Shown one piece after another: positions 56,201 to 63,930 of a DNA stretch of 64,000 nt. The translations under genes and the position numbers were made by a program. The stretch spans positions 15,369,231 through 15,433,230 of the forward strand of contig OX463815.1 in assembly GCA_949825045.1 (NCBI GenBank), given 5' to 3'. The stretch is from Argyresthia goedartella. Taxonomy: Eukaryota > Arthropoda > Insecta > Lepidoptera > Argyresthiidae. The notes under the pieces were generated by a model. It saw only the letters and a program-made list of their open reading frames with translations. It was not told the origin of the DNA and did not search any database. Position 1 is the stretch's first letter, and the number at the start of each line of letters is the position of its first letter.

Positions 56201-59200
56201 GCTTTAGCATAAAAACTGTTATGTTCTTTGCTGTCTTTACTAAATTGGCGCCTATTTTGAATACTGTAAGTTGTATGAACACAAAATGTATTGTTACTTA
56301 TTAAATCGATTGAAAATGCATTCAAGTGATGAAGAAGATGCGTTAACACCTGAGTGTATGAAAGAGAGGGCGGCCGATATGATAGAAAACTTTCTACCCA
56401 ACAAATCATGGCTGGTTTACATCAAAGCCTAGAGTTTTGCAAATGGAAAATTGGAAATCAAGCTTCTGCCACATTTTCAGTCTGTTTTTGTAACTTATTT
56501 TAATGAGCTGTCAAAGAAAAAGAAGTCATCGACGCGGCAAATGAAGAGTGTGAGCGATGCGCTATACAAAGCTCAGTACCTCCCCTTTCGCGACCCCCCC
56601 GGCACGGGTGCAGATCGAGTAAGTAAGTATCTTAGACCGTACGTAGGAACACGAACGTACCTTCTCGTCATTATCGAAGCACAGGTTAGTGATCTCCTTC
56701 ATGGACAGTACGGCGTCCGGGTTGCACTCGTCGACCACGCGGTCCGCCATGCCTTGCTTGTTTATCTGTCGGTCGTAAATCTTCTTCTCGAGACACCAAT
56801 CCATGACAAACCGGTACACGAAGCAGGGTTTCTTTTGGCCGTACCTGCAGTCAGAAGGGACATTTACATATTGCGTAATATTTTGTGGTGGAATCTTCTC
56901 TGCGACCACAATTGGTATAGCGACGCAGTAGACAAAAACAGCCTCAAGGCTTAAACTGCGCGCCAACAGATATAAGCAGCCCACTGACCAACCTTCACCA
57001 CGCATCTGCTTGGTCTATGGCTGCACTGTTCAACTCGTTCAATTAAAGACAGGCAATGGCGGCGCTACTATTTGCATCTCGCTCAGTTTGTATACTGTCT
57101 GCCGCCGCGTCTTAATGCCGTCTCGTCTTTGGCCGCCATTGCCAGTCCCTTTCTTTATTTGAATGGTTTGTACAGACCTGTACACCCGACAGACGGCCTG
57201 CGTGTCGTGGCACGGGTTCCAACTGGCGTCGAACACTATGACCCGGTTCGCGCCAACGAGGTTGATGCCCAGCGAGCCCGCCCGGGTCGAGACCAGGAAG
57301 AGGTGGACGTGCGGGTTCGCATTGAATTCGTTGATCAGCTTCTCTCGCTCTAGCGCGTGGGTCGAGCCGTCCAATCCTGGGTAAGAAAGGTAAAACATTA
57401 AAGACAATGCAAGATTTCATGAGTAGCGGACGTAACAGGTTTACAGAGACTGCTAATGTTATTTAATACAATACTTACGATAGTAATTGGTGTTCCTTTC
57501 CCACGGAGAATTGGTCCCAGGGATGTAATTTTTTTCTAAAAAGTCTTCTATGAGATTGAGTGTAAACAAACTTTGACTGAACAGCAAAAGTCGATCTCCC
57601 AATTTTATGCTTTCGTTCAGGATGTAGAAGAATAACTCCATTTTCGCCGAGTTCTCTATGATGCCAGGAATATAGTCCTTCAGCAGTTCAGCCGCCCAAT
57701 CGTAGGTCATTTCCTCCGCTTTCTTTACAAGTGCTAATTCTTCTTCTCTGTTCAATTTATCTTCTTTTTCACTTTCTTCTGAATCAGAATCATCATTCTT
57801 CTCTTTGGACGTCTTTCTATCTTTTCTTTTTTGTGCTTTAGGTTTCGCTTTAGGTTTAGGCCCGCGCTTGGCGCCAGGCTTTTTAGTTTCTTTGCCCTTG
57901 CCTTTTTGTTTCCCTTTCTTCGGAGCATCTTCGTCTTCCGACCCAGAATCGCTTTTCCTTCCGTTAGGATTGGACTTACTGTCATCCTTCTTATCAATGG
58001 ATTCCGGTTTAGCTTCCAATAAATTAAGATCACTTGTAATTTCTTTCTTAGATTCCGGTTTGACTATAGTTTTCGTGTCCAAGTCGGCTATTTTCACTTC
58101 ACCATCCGATTCCGATTTGATCTCCGCTTTATCCTCAGCCTTGATCCTGTCGACTTCAGTTTTGATGATCGGCCAAGCGACTGGGCTGCCGGAGCTGCCT
58201 AGGGGTGGCTTGGTCTCCATGGGCGGGTAGCCTTCGTAATGACCAGGGTAGCTAGGATTGCCGGTCGCGGCAGCGTCATTCGGATAAGCCGAAGGATTCG
58301 AATGATCGTAGTTGTAAGCTTGGTTATCGTATGGAGTCGGTCCCCCGGATGGCGTATTCGCCGACATATTTGGCTCAAGTTTCGGAACTACCGATTGGAA
58401 TTCGCCAGGCTCCAGCTTGGGTGTAAGGTCGGCAGTCACGTTGTTGGTCGGCGGTTGGTTAGGGTCACCGTTGCCCTGGAAGCCTGGGTAGTTGCCGGGA
58501 GCCGAGTTGTACTGAGGATTGAAGCCCGGCTGGTTTGGATACGGCGTGTTGGGTGGATACTGGTTCGGATATTGTTGGTTGGGGTAAGGTTGCGGCGGCT
58601 GGGAGGGGTAGGGGCCGGGCGCTTGGTTGGCTTGGTTGTAGCCGGGGTACTGCTGGGGCGGATAGGGCTGCTGCGACTCCGGCTGGGCGGGGTAGGGCGC
58701 CGGGTAGGGCTGGTCGGGCGGCGCGGGGTAGGTCTGCGGCAGGGCGGGGTAGGGCGCCGGGTAGGTGTCTGGCGGCGGGTTGCGGCGGTAGTCCTGCGGC
58801 GGCTGGTTGTTCGGGTACTGCGGGTTGTTGTAGTATCCCGCGTTGTTGTAGTAGTTCCCGTTGCCCCAGTAGTTCTGGCCCTGTCCCTGGCCCTGGTCCT
58901 GGCTCTGGCTCTGGTTGTAGGCCGGGTCCTGGTTGTTCTGCGGGGGGTACTGGTTGGGGTAGTTGTTTCCGTACGGCGGCTGTTGTTGGTAGTAGTTGTT
59001 GCCGTAGTTTTGGTTGTACACCTGGTTGGGGGGGTAGTAGCCCGGTCCGCCCTGGTAGTTGGGGTAGGGCGGGTAGTTAGGGTCCGGCTGGTCCGGCCGG
59101 TAGGGCGCCGGGGACCCGTAGGGCTGCCCGTTGGGCTGGTAGGGCGCGTTGCCGTAGCTCGGGTCGCCGGTGTGCTTAGTGGGTCCGGTACTCGTCGTGT

Positions 59201-62139
59201 TCGGTGTGATGGTAGCTGCCGGTTTCTTCGCTGTGCCCTGTAACAAGTGCAAAACACAAACAATTATCGTTGTTGTCAGTAATCTCTTCAATCTCTTTAT
59301 CTTTTCCTACAGTGGTCCAATGTATAGAAAAGGCAATAAAATCGATCATGTGCGCGACGGACTCGCACACAAATGGTTCCGTACCATCGTACAATACAAC
59401 TGAAGGACAAAAAAAATGGTTTATGTCCAAACTAGGTTTCGAACCAAGCACGACACCTACCCTACAGATAGCGGATCCGACGTCATACCAATTGCGCCAC
59501 GGAAACTATTAATACACCGCGCGAAATTATCGATTATATTTGTATGACGATGATTTGGTAAAACTTGAAACACATCTCTTTTATGGGCATCCCTTTTATT
59601 TATAAAATCTCTTGTAGTTAATTATTTGTTGTTGTATCGGCAACAGAATATACACAGTATATACATAGGTTATTATATTATATATTATAGTAGCCGTGCG
59701 TGCGTATATGGTGGTATATGAGAGAAGACGAGAGAAACGCAAGGCGGCCAATTGAGAACTGATATATATTTCCACACAAATTAATAAGGGTTAACTACAA
59801 ATAAATACTTATGTCTAAAGTGCACTGGCTGTCTTTACTAATTTTGCTTACACATGCAGGTAGTAGATACCTACTACCTGCATATGTAAGCAAAATTAGT
59901 AGACAGCCAGTAGGTACCTACTACCTGCAAATGAATTCAAAATTAGTAGAGACAGCCAGTGCACTTTAGACCTAAGTATTTATTTGTAGTTAACCCTTAT
60001 TAATTTGTGTGGAAATATATATCAGTGCTCAATTGGCCGCCTTGAGTTTCTCTCGGCTTCTCTCATATTACCACTATACACGCACGCACGTAGGTACCTA
60101 CCTACAATGCACGTAGCATTGTAGGTACCTACCTATTTATTTGAAAACAAAAACAAAATATAATGAGATATAACGCAGACCTATGGCGAATTACAACAAG
60201 AAAAAATAAAATATATCGATACAAAAATAGTATGATATACGTTGCTAGGTATAAAAAGTACGTATGTAAAATTGTACAAGTAAGAATTTAAATATCACAC
60301 AATAAACAGTAAATCGAAAAACTATCGCACGATTCTGCCTGACCGAGTTTTTTATTGCTGCTGAATTGCTGTTGCTGGTGCTTGGCCTTGTATCGCCGTG
60401 GGCTCATTTGACATTATGTCATCTTCCTCGTGTCGTCGCAAAATGCCGCTCGTGAATATTTCCGGATGTGTATTTGGCTTTTGCGGCTTAAAAACACTCC
60501 TGGAAAACGGACTTTTCAGTGCGGGCTTGCGTTATCTCCGTCGTGGATTGCGGTTTCGTGGTTCAGATCTTCCTTACCGATGCCCAAGCATTCTGTCCAG
60601 GATTGCGGCATTGTGGTGCAGATCTTCCTTCCCGATGCCCAACCGTTCTTTCGTGGATTGCGGCATTGCGGTGCAGGTCTTCCTTCCCGATGCCCAACCG
60701 TTCTTTCGTGGATTGCGGCATTGTGGTGCAGATCTTCCTTCTCGATGCCCAATCGTTCCGTAGTGGATTGCGGCATTGTGGTGCAGATCTTCCTTCTCGA
60801 TGCCCAATCGTTCCGTCGTGGATTACGGCATTGTGGTGCAGATCTTCCTTCTCGATGCCCAATCGTTCCGTCGTGGATTGCGGCATTGTGGTGCAGATCT
60901 TCCTTCTCGATGCCCAATCGTTCCGTAGTGGATTGCGGCATTGTGGTGCAGATCTTCCTTCTCGATGCCCAATCGTTCCGTCGTGGATTGCGGCATTGTG
61001 GTGCAGATCTTCCTTCTCGATGCCCCATCGTTACGTCGTGGATTACGGCATTGTGGTGCAGATCTTCTTTTCCGATGCTCAGTCGTTTGTTGCCAGTTGA
61101 ATGTGTTGAGGTTCTCCTTGTGTGTGTGCGAGAGATTTGATGGTATGTTGGTCCGCTTTCGGTGATGTGGTGTCCGGGGTATACCTGTAGTATTATGGTT
61201 ATCTCCTACCATATTAATAGCACGCCGGGAAATCACGAAAATCTGCGTCGAGACATTCTTGCGACGTGATTTTTCAGCGTCGAGATTATTGTCTGAGCGG
61301 TGTTTTGTTTTAACGTCGGGGTCACCATTTCTAGGCGTGCGTGCGTGTTTGTTCTAGCTAATGAGAGGAGACGAGAGAAACTCAAGGCGGCCAATTGAGA
61401 ACTGATAAATATTTCCACACACATTAAAAAGGTAAACTACAAATAAATACTTATGTCTAAAGTGCACTGGCTGACTCTACTAATATTGCTTACATATACA
61501 GGTACCTACATCATTATGTTTTAGTTTAGTAAATAATTAAAGGTATATAGTTTTATTGTGCACTAGGCCTCTCGGTTGCACAACTTTTTCTGTCCTGCCT
61601 AGGTTTGCTGGTAGAAATCTCTCTTTAGAGATAAGCTCTCCTTTGCCCATAAAATGATTTGTTACCATTACCATGTTACTTACCATTATGATTTCTGTGC
61701 AATAAAGAATATGAATATGAAATACACATTATGTGAAAATTAGAACTCTCTGCCTACCACGGTTCATCAGATAGAGCCCAGTGAGGGAAGGACAGAATGA
61801 CGGACAGCGGAGGCTTGACGATAGGGTCCCTTTTGGTAATTACATTTTCTTAACATTTCTGTACAACGAAAATAGCGAAATTTTTATTTTCTCACAAAAG
61901 CACCACATTGACAAATATCTATCCAGTTCAGTGACCAGCACATTCTTATTCACTCACTAATAACTCACTTTGGCACCCTTGGGCTTGGGCCCGCGGCGCT
62001 GCGGCGCCTTGGCGTTGCGCGCGCGGCCCGCCTTGCTGACGCCGCCGATCTCCTCCAGGTCCAGGTCCTCTTCGATGGCGGCGTTGGCTTCGCTGCGCTT
62101 CTTGAGGAAGTTGTAGAGCACGTCCGGGTGGTTCCATAT
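44082..62139 (-). CDS. ARIP4: Helicase ARIP4-like gene, 3' nine exons
   Basis: SNF2-family, ATP-dependent chromatin remodeler of the ARIP4/RAD54L2 type (nuclear; in vertebrates a coregulator of nuclear receptors, by established knowledge). Coding exons, 5' to 3' on minus: 62,139-61,969; 59,237-57,479; 57,376-57,178; 56,844-56,661; 51,378-51,200; 47,443-47,250; 46,391-46,200; 46,105-44,849; 44,281-44,082. The phases agree at every junction and the joined frame has 1,444 codons plus TGA. The helicase C-terminal lobe is complete: [25 protein letters not shown] and [10 protein letters not shown] with YGQKKP. The sequence after it ([20 protein letters not shown]) is distinctive of ARIP4 rather than ATRX. 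The N-terminal lobe lies beyond base 64,000. Introns range from 94 to 5,282 bases and hold most of the local transposons. Confidence 0.92.
44849..46105 (-). CDS. ARIP4: ARIP4 exon h (disordered tail)
   Basis: 1,257 bases, acceptor ttgattttcAG, donor CCAG|GTACGA. 419 codons of Ser/Asp/Asn/Lys/Pro-rich, probably unstructured sequence. It contains an N-terminal Arg-rich stretch ([20 protein letters not shown]), an acidic stretch ([18 protein letters not shown]) and a basic patch ([20 protein letters not shown]). No enzyme motif; likely interaction surfaces. A shadow frame on the plus strand (44,791-45,366) is not a gene. Confidence 0.88.
46200..46391 (-). CDS. ARIP4: ARIP4 exon g
   Basis: 192 bases. 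The acceptor is ctccgacAG (weak pyrimidine tract) and the donor is AAAG|GTAATT. Encodes [20 protein letters not shown], then [20 protein letters not shown] and a Lys-rich end. Both neighbours join in phase 1. Confidence 0.87.
46501..46745. repeat. Common insect dispersed repeat with TCCG microsatellite
   Basis: Contains 'agggttccgtacccgaag', 'ccctattactaagacccctc' and 'tgtccgtctgtccgtccgtc'. This word combination is familiar from dispersed repeats in moth and butterfly genomes. It lies within an ARIP4 intron. A short (TCCG)n also occurs at 6,067-6,090. Confidence 0.6.
47250..47443 (-). CDS. ARIP4: ARIP4 exon f
   Basis: 194 bases, acceptor cacttgcAG, donor CTGG|GTAGGT. Encodes [20 protein letters not shown] followed by [20 protein letters not shown] and TAQEMTLPL. 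The [12 protein letters not shown] block is shared with ARIP4 proteins and supports the assignment. Confidence 0.9.
47521..48770. other. ARIP4 intron, no further feature
   Basis: AT-rich intronic DNA. The frame 47,658-47,966 has no recognisable similarity. Nothing else supported. Confidence 0.4.
48775..48980. other. GC-rich island in ARIP4 intron
   Basis: About 200 bases, strongly GC-rich with (GCGGGG)-like and GCC repeats, in an otherwise AT-rich intron. It is open on both strands: an Ala/Gly-rich frame on plus (48,653-48,976) and an Arg/Pro-rich one on minus. No flanking GT/AG pair gives a convincing extra exon. It could be an alternative exon, a regulatory element or a young repeat. Confidence 0.35.
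49100..50850 (-). mobile_element. BEL/Pao LTR retrotransposon remnant
   Basis: Decayed minus-strand pol pieces. At 50,844-50,590 is an [11 protein letters not shown] block. At about 50,400-50,060 is an integrase C-terminal piece (DENLPSGK, then [20 protein letters not shown]). At about 49,860-49,540 is a [18 protein letters not shown] block. At 49,502-49,110 the integrase core appears with [20 protein letters not shown] and [20 protein letters not shown]. The C-terminal piece sits before the core, so the order is permuted. No LTRs were identified. It lies in the ARIP4 intron, in the same orientation. Confidence 0.8.
49110..49502 (-). pseudogene. BEL/Pao integrase core fragment
   Basis: 130 open codons containing the second catalytic Asp (SDNGTNF) and the Glu-containing [17 protein letters not shown] helix, then [12 protein letters not shown]. 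These are classic BEL/Pao integrase features. The first Asp region lies upstream in another frame. There is a stop immediately after. Confidence 0.88.
51200..51378 (-). CDS. ARIP4: ARIP4 exon e
   Basis: 179 bases, acceptor ttctcccttAG, donor GG|GTGAGT. Encodes [40 protein letters not shown] and a Lys-rich [19 protein letters not shown]. This is the post-helicase region predicted to be helical. It begins in phase 0 and leaves two bases for the next exon. Confidence 0.88.
51420..51700. repeat. Dispersed repeat, inverse of 36,640-36,914
   Basis: 'tatgacccacttcccggttt' and 'aattttgcatgcatatgtaa' mirror the 36.7-kb copy. A second related piece ('ggaaccggaaggtgcccac') follows at 51,680. It sits in the ARIP4 intron close to exon e. 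Confidence 0.6.
51900..52440. other. ARIP4 intron; possible SINE traces
   Basis: On minus near 52,176-52,190 a B-box-like GGTTCAAATCCGG occurs, and 'tttccgatacggggagaggc' near 51,958 looks repeat-derived. No complete SINE can be delimited. Confidence 0.35.
52589..53557 (+). pseudogene. LINE AP-endonuclease domain
   Basis: A single frame with one internal TAG at 52,898-52,900. Motifs: [61 protein letters not shown] and GSDHFLV. These are the DNase-I/APE-like catalytic motifs (Asn, Asp-Asn, Asp, Ser-Asp-His) in correct order, as in RTE elements and the 'craniofacial development protein 2-like' annotations. It nicks target DNA for reverse transcription. A frameshift near 53,545 ends the frame. 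Confidence 0.88.
53558..54197 (+). pseudogene. LINE linker region
   Basis: Open in pieces ([16 protein letters not shown] in one frame; 53,673-54,197 in another). It contains [20 protein letters not shown] and [14 protein letters not shown], the conserved region just before RT fingers. It stops where the internal deletion begins. Confidence 0.8.
54198..55308 (+). pseudogene. LINE RT, palm-to-C-terminus
   Basis: Starts after the deletion, so the motif A aspartate (FxDFxxAFD) is missing. Present are [20 protein letters not shown] (motif B), [14 protein letters not shown] (YADD, motif C), KTKVMVL and [18 protein letters not shown]. The C-terminus is [15 protein letters not shown]...[15 protein letters not shown] after a TGA near 54,995. 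The YADD box and C-terminus are of RTE type. Confidence 0.85.
55331..56310. other. ARIP4 intron; dispersed-repeat traces
   Basis: 55,800-55,940 resembles 5,340-5,520 in word order ('gcaaaattatttttatcatg', 'gattctacttcactctggatt', 'tctcccttgggacacaaatt'). Otherwise AT-rich and non-coding. Confidence 0.45.
56314..56545 (+). pseudogene. Tyrosine-recombinase-like N-terminal fragment
   Basis: The plus strand encodes [20 protein letters not shown], then [18 protein letters not shown], a TAG, and in a shifted frame a [12 protein letters not shown] block. The pattern ENxLPxKS...Y, followed about 30 residues later by (Y)[11 protein letters not shown], is what I associate with the N-terminal SAM-like domain of insect phage-integrase-like proteins (Crypton-like or relatives). 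The catalytic domain is absent. It lies just upstream (in plus coordinates) of ARIP4 exon d. Confidence 0.45.
56661..56844 (-). CDS. ARIP4: ARIP4 exon d (helicase motif VI end)
   Basis: 184 bases, acceptor ctgactgcAG, donor AAG|GTACGT. Completes Arg, then [36 protein letters not shown] and a [14 protein letters not shown] tail, all highly characteristic of ARIP4. Confidence 0.93.
57178..57376 (-). CDS. ARIP4: ARIP4 exon c (helicase motifs V and start of VI)
   Basis: 199 bases, acceptor tttcttacccAG, donor AG|GTCTGT. Encodes [17 protein letters not shown], then [37 protein letters not shown] and the first two bases of Arg. The ATP-coupling arginine motif is finished in the next exon. Confidence 0.93.
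57479..59237 (-). CDS. ARIP4: ARIP4 exon b (low-complexity insert + helicase start)
   Basis: 586 codons plus one base. Acceptor cttgttacAG; donor C|GTAAGTATT. Residues about 1-290 of the exon are Tyr/Pro/Asn/Gln/Gly-rich with recurring YP, QPYP and NYY words (prion-like). About 290-380 contains two 'PKLEP' copies and is polar. About 380-500 is Lys/Glu/Ser/Asp-rich ([20 protein letters not shown], then [11 protein letters not shown]), probably nuclear-localising. About 500-586 begins the second ATPase lobe ([40 protein letters not shown]). The insert separates the two lobes much more than the usual family spacing. The opposite strand is also open because of composition; it is not a gene. Confidence 0.92.
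59300..59345 (+). mobile_element. Tiny LINE 3'-UTR fragment
   Basis: 'tacagtggtccaatgtatag' followed by 'aaaaggcaa' matches the 3' UTR of the jockey-type family (27,945-27,975). About 40 bases only. Confidence 0.5.
59426..59508 (-). mobile_element. tRNA-derived SINE head
   Basis: The minus strand reads GTTTCCGTGGCGCAATTGGT (A-box) and about 45 bases later GGTTCGAAACC (B-box). The acceptor stem does not pair fully, so I read it as a SINE or tRNA relic, not a working tRNA gene. Located in the first ARIP4 intron of the window. Confidence 0.65.
59696..60090. mobile_element. Foldback element with nested palindrome
   Basis: Outer arms start CGTGCGTGCGTATATGGTGG and continue 'caaggcggccaattgagaac', 'acaaataaatacttatgtct' and 'aaagtgcactggctgtc'. 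The inverse arm ends at 60,090. The centre holds a second hairpin around TGCAGGTAGTAGATACCTAC. A third copy of one arm lies at 61,350-61,505. Confidence 0.85.
60537..61090. repeat. 55-bp minisatellite, about 10 copies
   Basis: Units such as cgttccgtcgtggattgcgg + cattgtggtgcagatcttcc + ttctcgatgcccaat begin at 60,754, 60,809, 60,864 and 60,919, exactly 55 apart. Flanking units are more diverged at the 5' edge. Since 55 is not divisible by three, all six frames stay open. The 100-230-residue frames here are artefacts. Intronic to ARIP4. Confidence 0.93.
61350..61505 (+). repeat. Solo arm of the 59.7-kb foldback family
   Basis: Repeats 'gacgagagaaactcaaggcg', 'gccaattgagaactgat', 'aaataaatacttatgtctaa' and 'agtgcactggctgactc' with few differences, but no inverted partner follows. 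Confidence 0.8.
61545..61725 (+). mobile_element. LINE 3' tail
   Basis: 'tttttctgtcctgcctaggt' and 'aaatctctctttagagataa' followed by 'gcaataaagaatatgaatat' (short microsatellite tail). A truncated relative is at 32,235-32,345. Confidence 0.6.
61969..62139 (-). CDS. ARIP4: ARIP4 exon a (inter-lobe region)
   Basis: 57 codons starting [20 protein letters not shown], the segment that follows the first ATPase lobe in ARIP4. It ends in a basic run ([10 protein letters not shown]). The acceptor is ttgttgcAG and the donor AAA|GTGAGT; both junctions are phase 0. GC-rich compared with its introns. Confidence 0.9.
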
Positions 62140-62249
62140 CTGCAACAAGACAATAAGTTCAAAAACACCGACTACTACAACATAAAGCTCTGAGTATGAA
62201 ACCTATAGGTAGCGGGCGGTCAAATAAGCAGTATAAACCTATATACAGA

Positions 62250-62530
62250 CACTGAATGCATATTCAAATAAGTAAGCTATTCCTCTCTCAATTTTTTATC
62301 AGACTATTATTGGATATTTCTGCACAATTTAAAAATATTGGTGTATTTTGTAATGTTAAAACTAATAATAATATTATCAACAAAACTTGTCTGTTCCTAA
62401 TCTTTTATTCGGTGTATCCTAATTGCAAGCAGTATAAACTTAACAAAGATATCGCCATATAATTAAAGACACTCCATTTGCTTAGAAGAAATAAAAATAA
62501 ATTGTTATTATTGAAATTATGTTTATTCCA
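62250..62530. other. No gene recognised
   Basis: AT-rich intron/flank sequence. No upstream ARIP4 exon was recognised between 62,140 and 64,000. Confidence 0.4.
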
Positions 62531-62559
62531 AAAAATTCCTAACACATTTATAAAACATT

Positions 62560-63340
62560 CCGTTACGTATAAATTTTTGGTGATGCATGACATTTGGCAG
62601 AAATGACAGCACGACACCTCTTGAGCATGTAAGCGATCAAATTTTGTACAAGCTTCTACCGGCATTTGCTACCATGCTTCTGTAAAAGCTGATATGATGT
62701 TGATCGACGTTTGATGTCCGCTTCTTCTCTCGCTTGTCCATTGTCTTCTTCAATTCAATTCAATTCAATTCAAATCGTTTATTTGCTTAAATACACGTAT
62801 ACAGGTATAGATGTTATTTATAATACCTAAGTATTTAAATTTCGTTCAGTGTATTTTACCGTATAGTACGGTGTACAAATATTTACAAGTTATCAAGTAT
62901 AATTTAACAATACAGGGACGATTCGTTTTAATTTTACATGTCAGAGGGTGAAAAAATTTAATAATACCTATACCTAAGTGCCATGTGATTTACATTTTAC
63001 ATTTTCACCTGGTACCACAGATTTTCTATTGGATTTAAATCCGGACTGTACGGGGGCCAATCCAAAACTGTCACAGACTTGTCCCTTAAGAAGTCTTTTA
63101 CTACTTTTGCAGTGTGTTTCGGATCTTTTTTGCCAACAATGCCATCTTAGACTCTTCCCGCAGAGTAGTTCTCCGTGATCTCGGTTTTCTAGATACGTTT
63201 TCGGTCGTGTTGAACTTCTTGAATTTATTTATAGCATTCAAAACCATGTCCTTAGAACAGTTCAAGCCCATATTGATTGGTTTAAATCAGGACACCTTGT
63301 CGAAGATAAGACCCCGGTTTTTAGCTTTATCGCTTTCTCG
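62560..63340 (-). pseudogene. Tc1/mariner transposase, internally deleted
   Basis: Minus-strand pieces in Tc1 order. About 63,300-63,140 has an N-terminal HTH-like part ([36 protein letters not shown]). It fuses directly to [15 protein letters not shown] and then [15 protein letters not shown] at about 63,062-63,015, the DDE C-terminal signature. About 62,700-62,580 has the end of the protein (LIAYMLKRCRAVISAK). The first two catalytic Asp blocks are missing between the HTH and DPKHT. The C-terminal end is separated by the insertion at 62,750-62,990. Non-functional. Confidence 0.78.
62750..62990 (-). mobile_element. Retroposed 3'-end inserted in the Tc1 relic
   Basis: Starts with (AATTC)n 'caattcaattcaattcaa' and 'tcgtttatttgc', then AT-rich sequence. 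It looks like a reversed LINE/SINE tail with a microsatellite end, and it splits the Tc1 coding remnant. Confidence 0.55.
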
Positions 63341-63412
63341 TCTATCAGTGTAATCGTCCATATAGGGTTGAATGCTAAGATATTCATGTCGCATTTGATT
63401 GATGATGCCGGT

Positions 63413-63930
63413 CGAACATGCGGTTCTTGTACACATCAAAGAGAGCTTATGATATGTGTGTAGATAAACTAGTGTATACTGTAATTAGGCATTATGTAAC
63501 AGTCACATAAACTACTATTATCCACACACGTATCATAAACCCTCTTTACTGCGTTCAAAAACCGCACGTTACGATCAGCATTATGTTAAACTACTTGGTA
63601 AAAACTCGTTTCGTATCTGGAAAACTACACATAATGGTCATTATGTGTAGTTTTTCTACATATAATGACATTCAAATTTCGAACGCCGACGCCCACCCGC
63701 GTGCCGTCCCTAGTTTGTCTGTGAAGTTGGTACTGACATTCAAATTTCAAGTTGGTACTAAAGAACAAGCTAAACAATTGCAGAACCACAATGCCGGTCA
63801 AACATGCGGTTCCTGAACACATCAAAGAGAGCTTATGATATGTGTGTAGATAAACTAGTGTATGTAACTGTACATAATTAGGCATTATGCAGCAGTCACA
63901 TAAACTACTATTATGTGCTAACAATTATAG
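63413..63930. repeat. Direct repeat pair of about 115 bp
   Basis: 63,413-63,530 and 63,790-63,920 share 'atgccggt', 'aacatgcggttc', 'acacatcaaagagagcttat', 'gatatgtgtgtagataaact', 'ttaggcattatg' and 'agtcacataaactactatta'. The spacing is about 380 bases. Between them is a small hairpin 'cattatgtgtag...ctacatataatg'. They may be terminal repeats of a small element. Confidence 0.75.

Noticed and set aside
56661..57376. Assignment of the helicase to ATRX/XNP
   Set aside because: The LIGAN-type motif V neighbourhood ([20 protein letters not shown]), CRVYRYGQKKP and [10 protein letters not shown] fit ARIP4/RAD54L2 better than ATRX.
58239..59243. A 334-residue Val/Arg/Gly-rich plus-strand frame
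   Set aside because: Antisense shadow of the low-complexity part of ARIP4 exon b; no domain.
59426..59508. Possible tRNA gene on minus
   Set aside because: Good boxes but a defective acceptor stem; more likely a SINE head.
60537..61090. Possible CRISPR-like array
   Set aside because: No constant repeat with variable spacers; the whole 55-base unit is repeated, and this is eukaryotic DNA.
60398..61236. Several 100-236-residue frames on both strands
   Set aside because: All follow from the 55-bp minisatellite; the sequence repeats every 165 bases in each frame.
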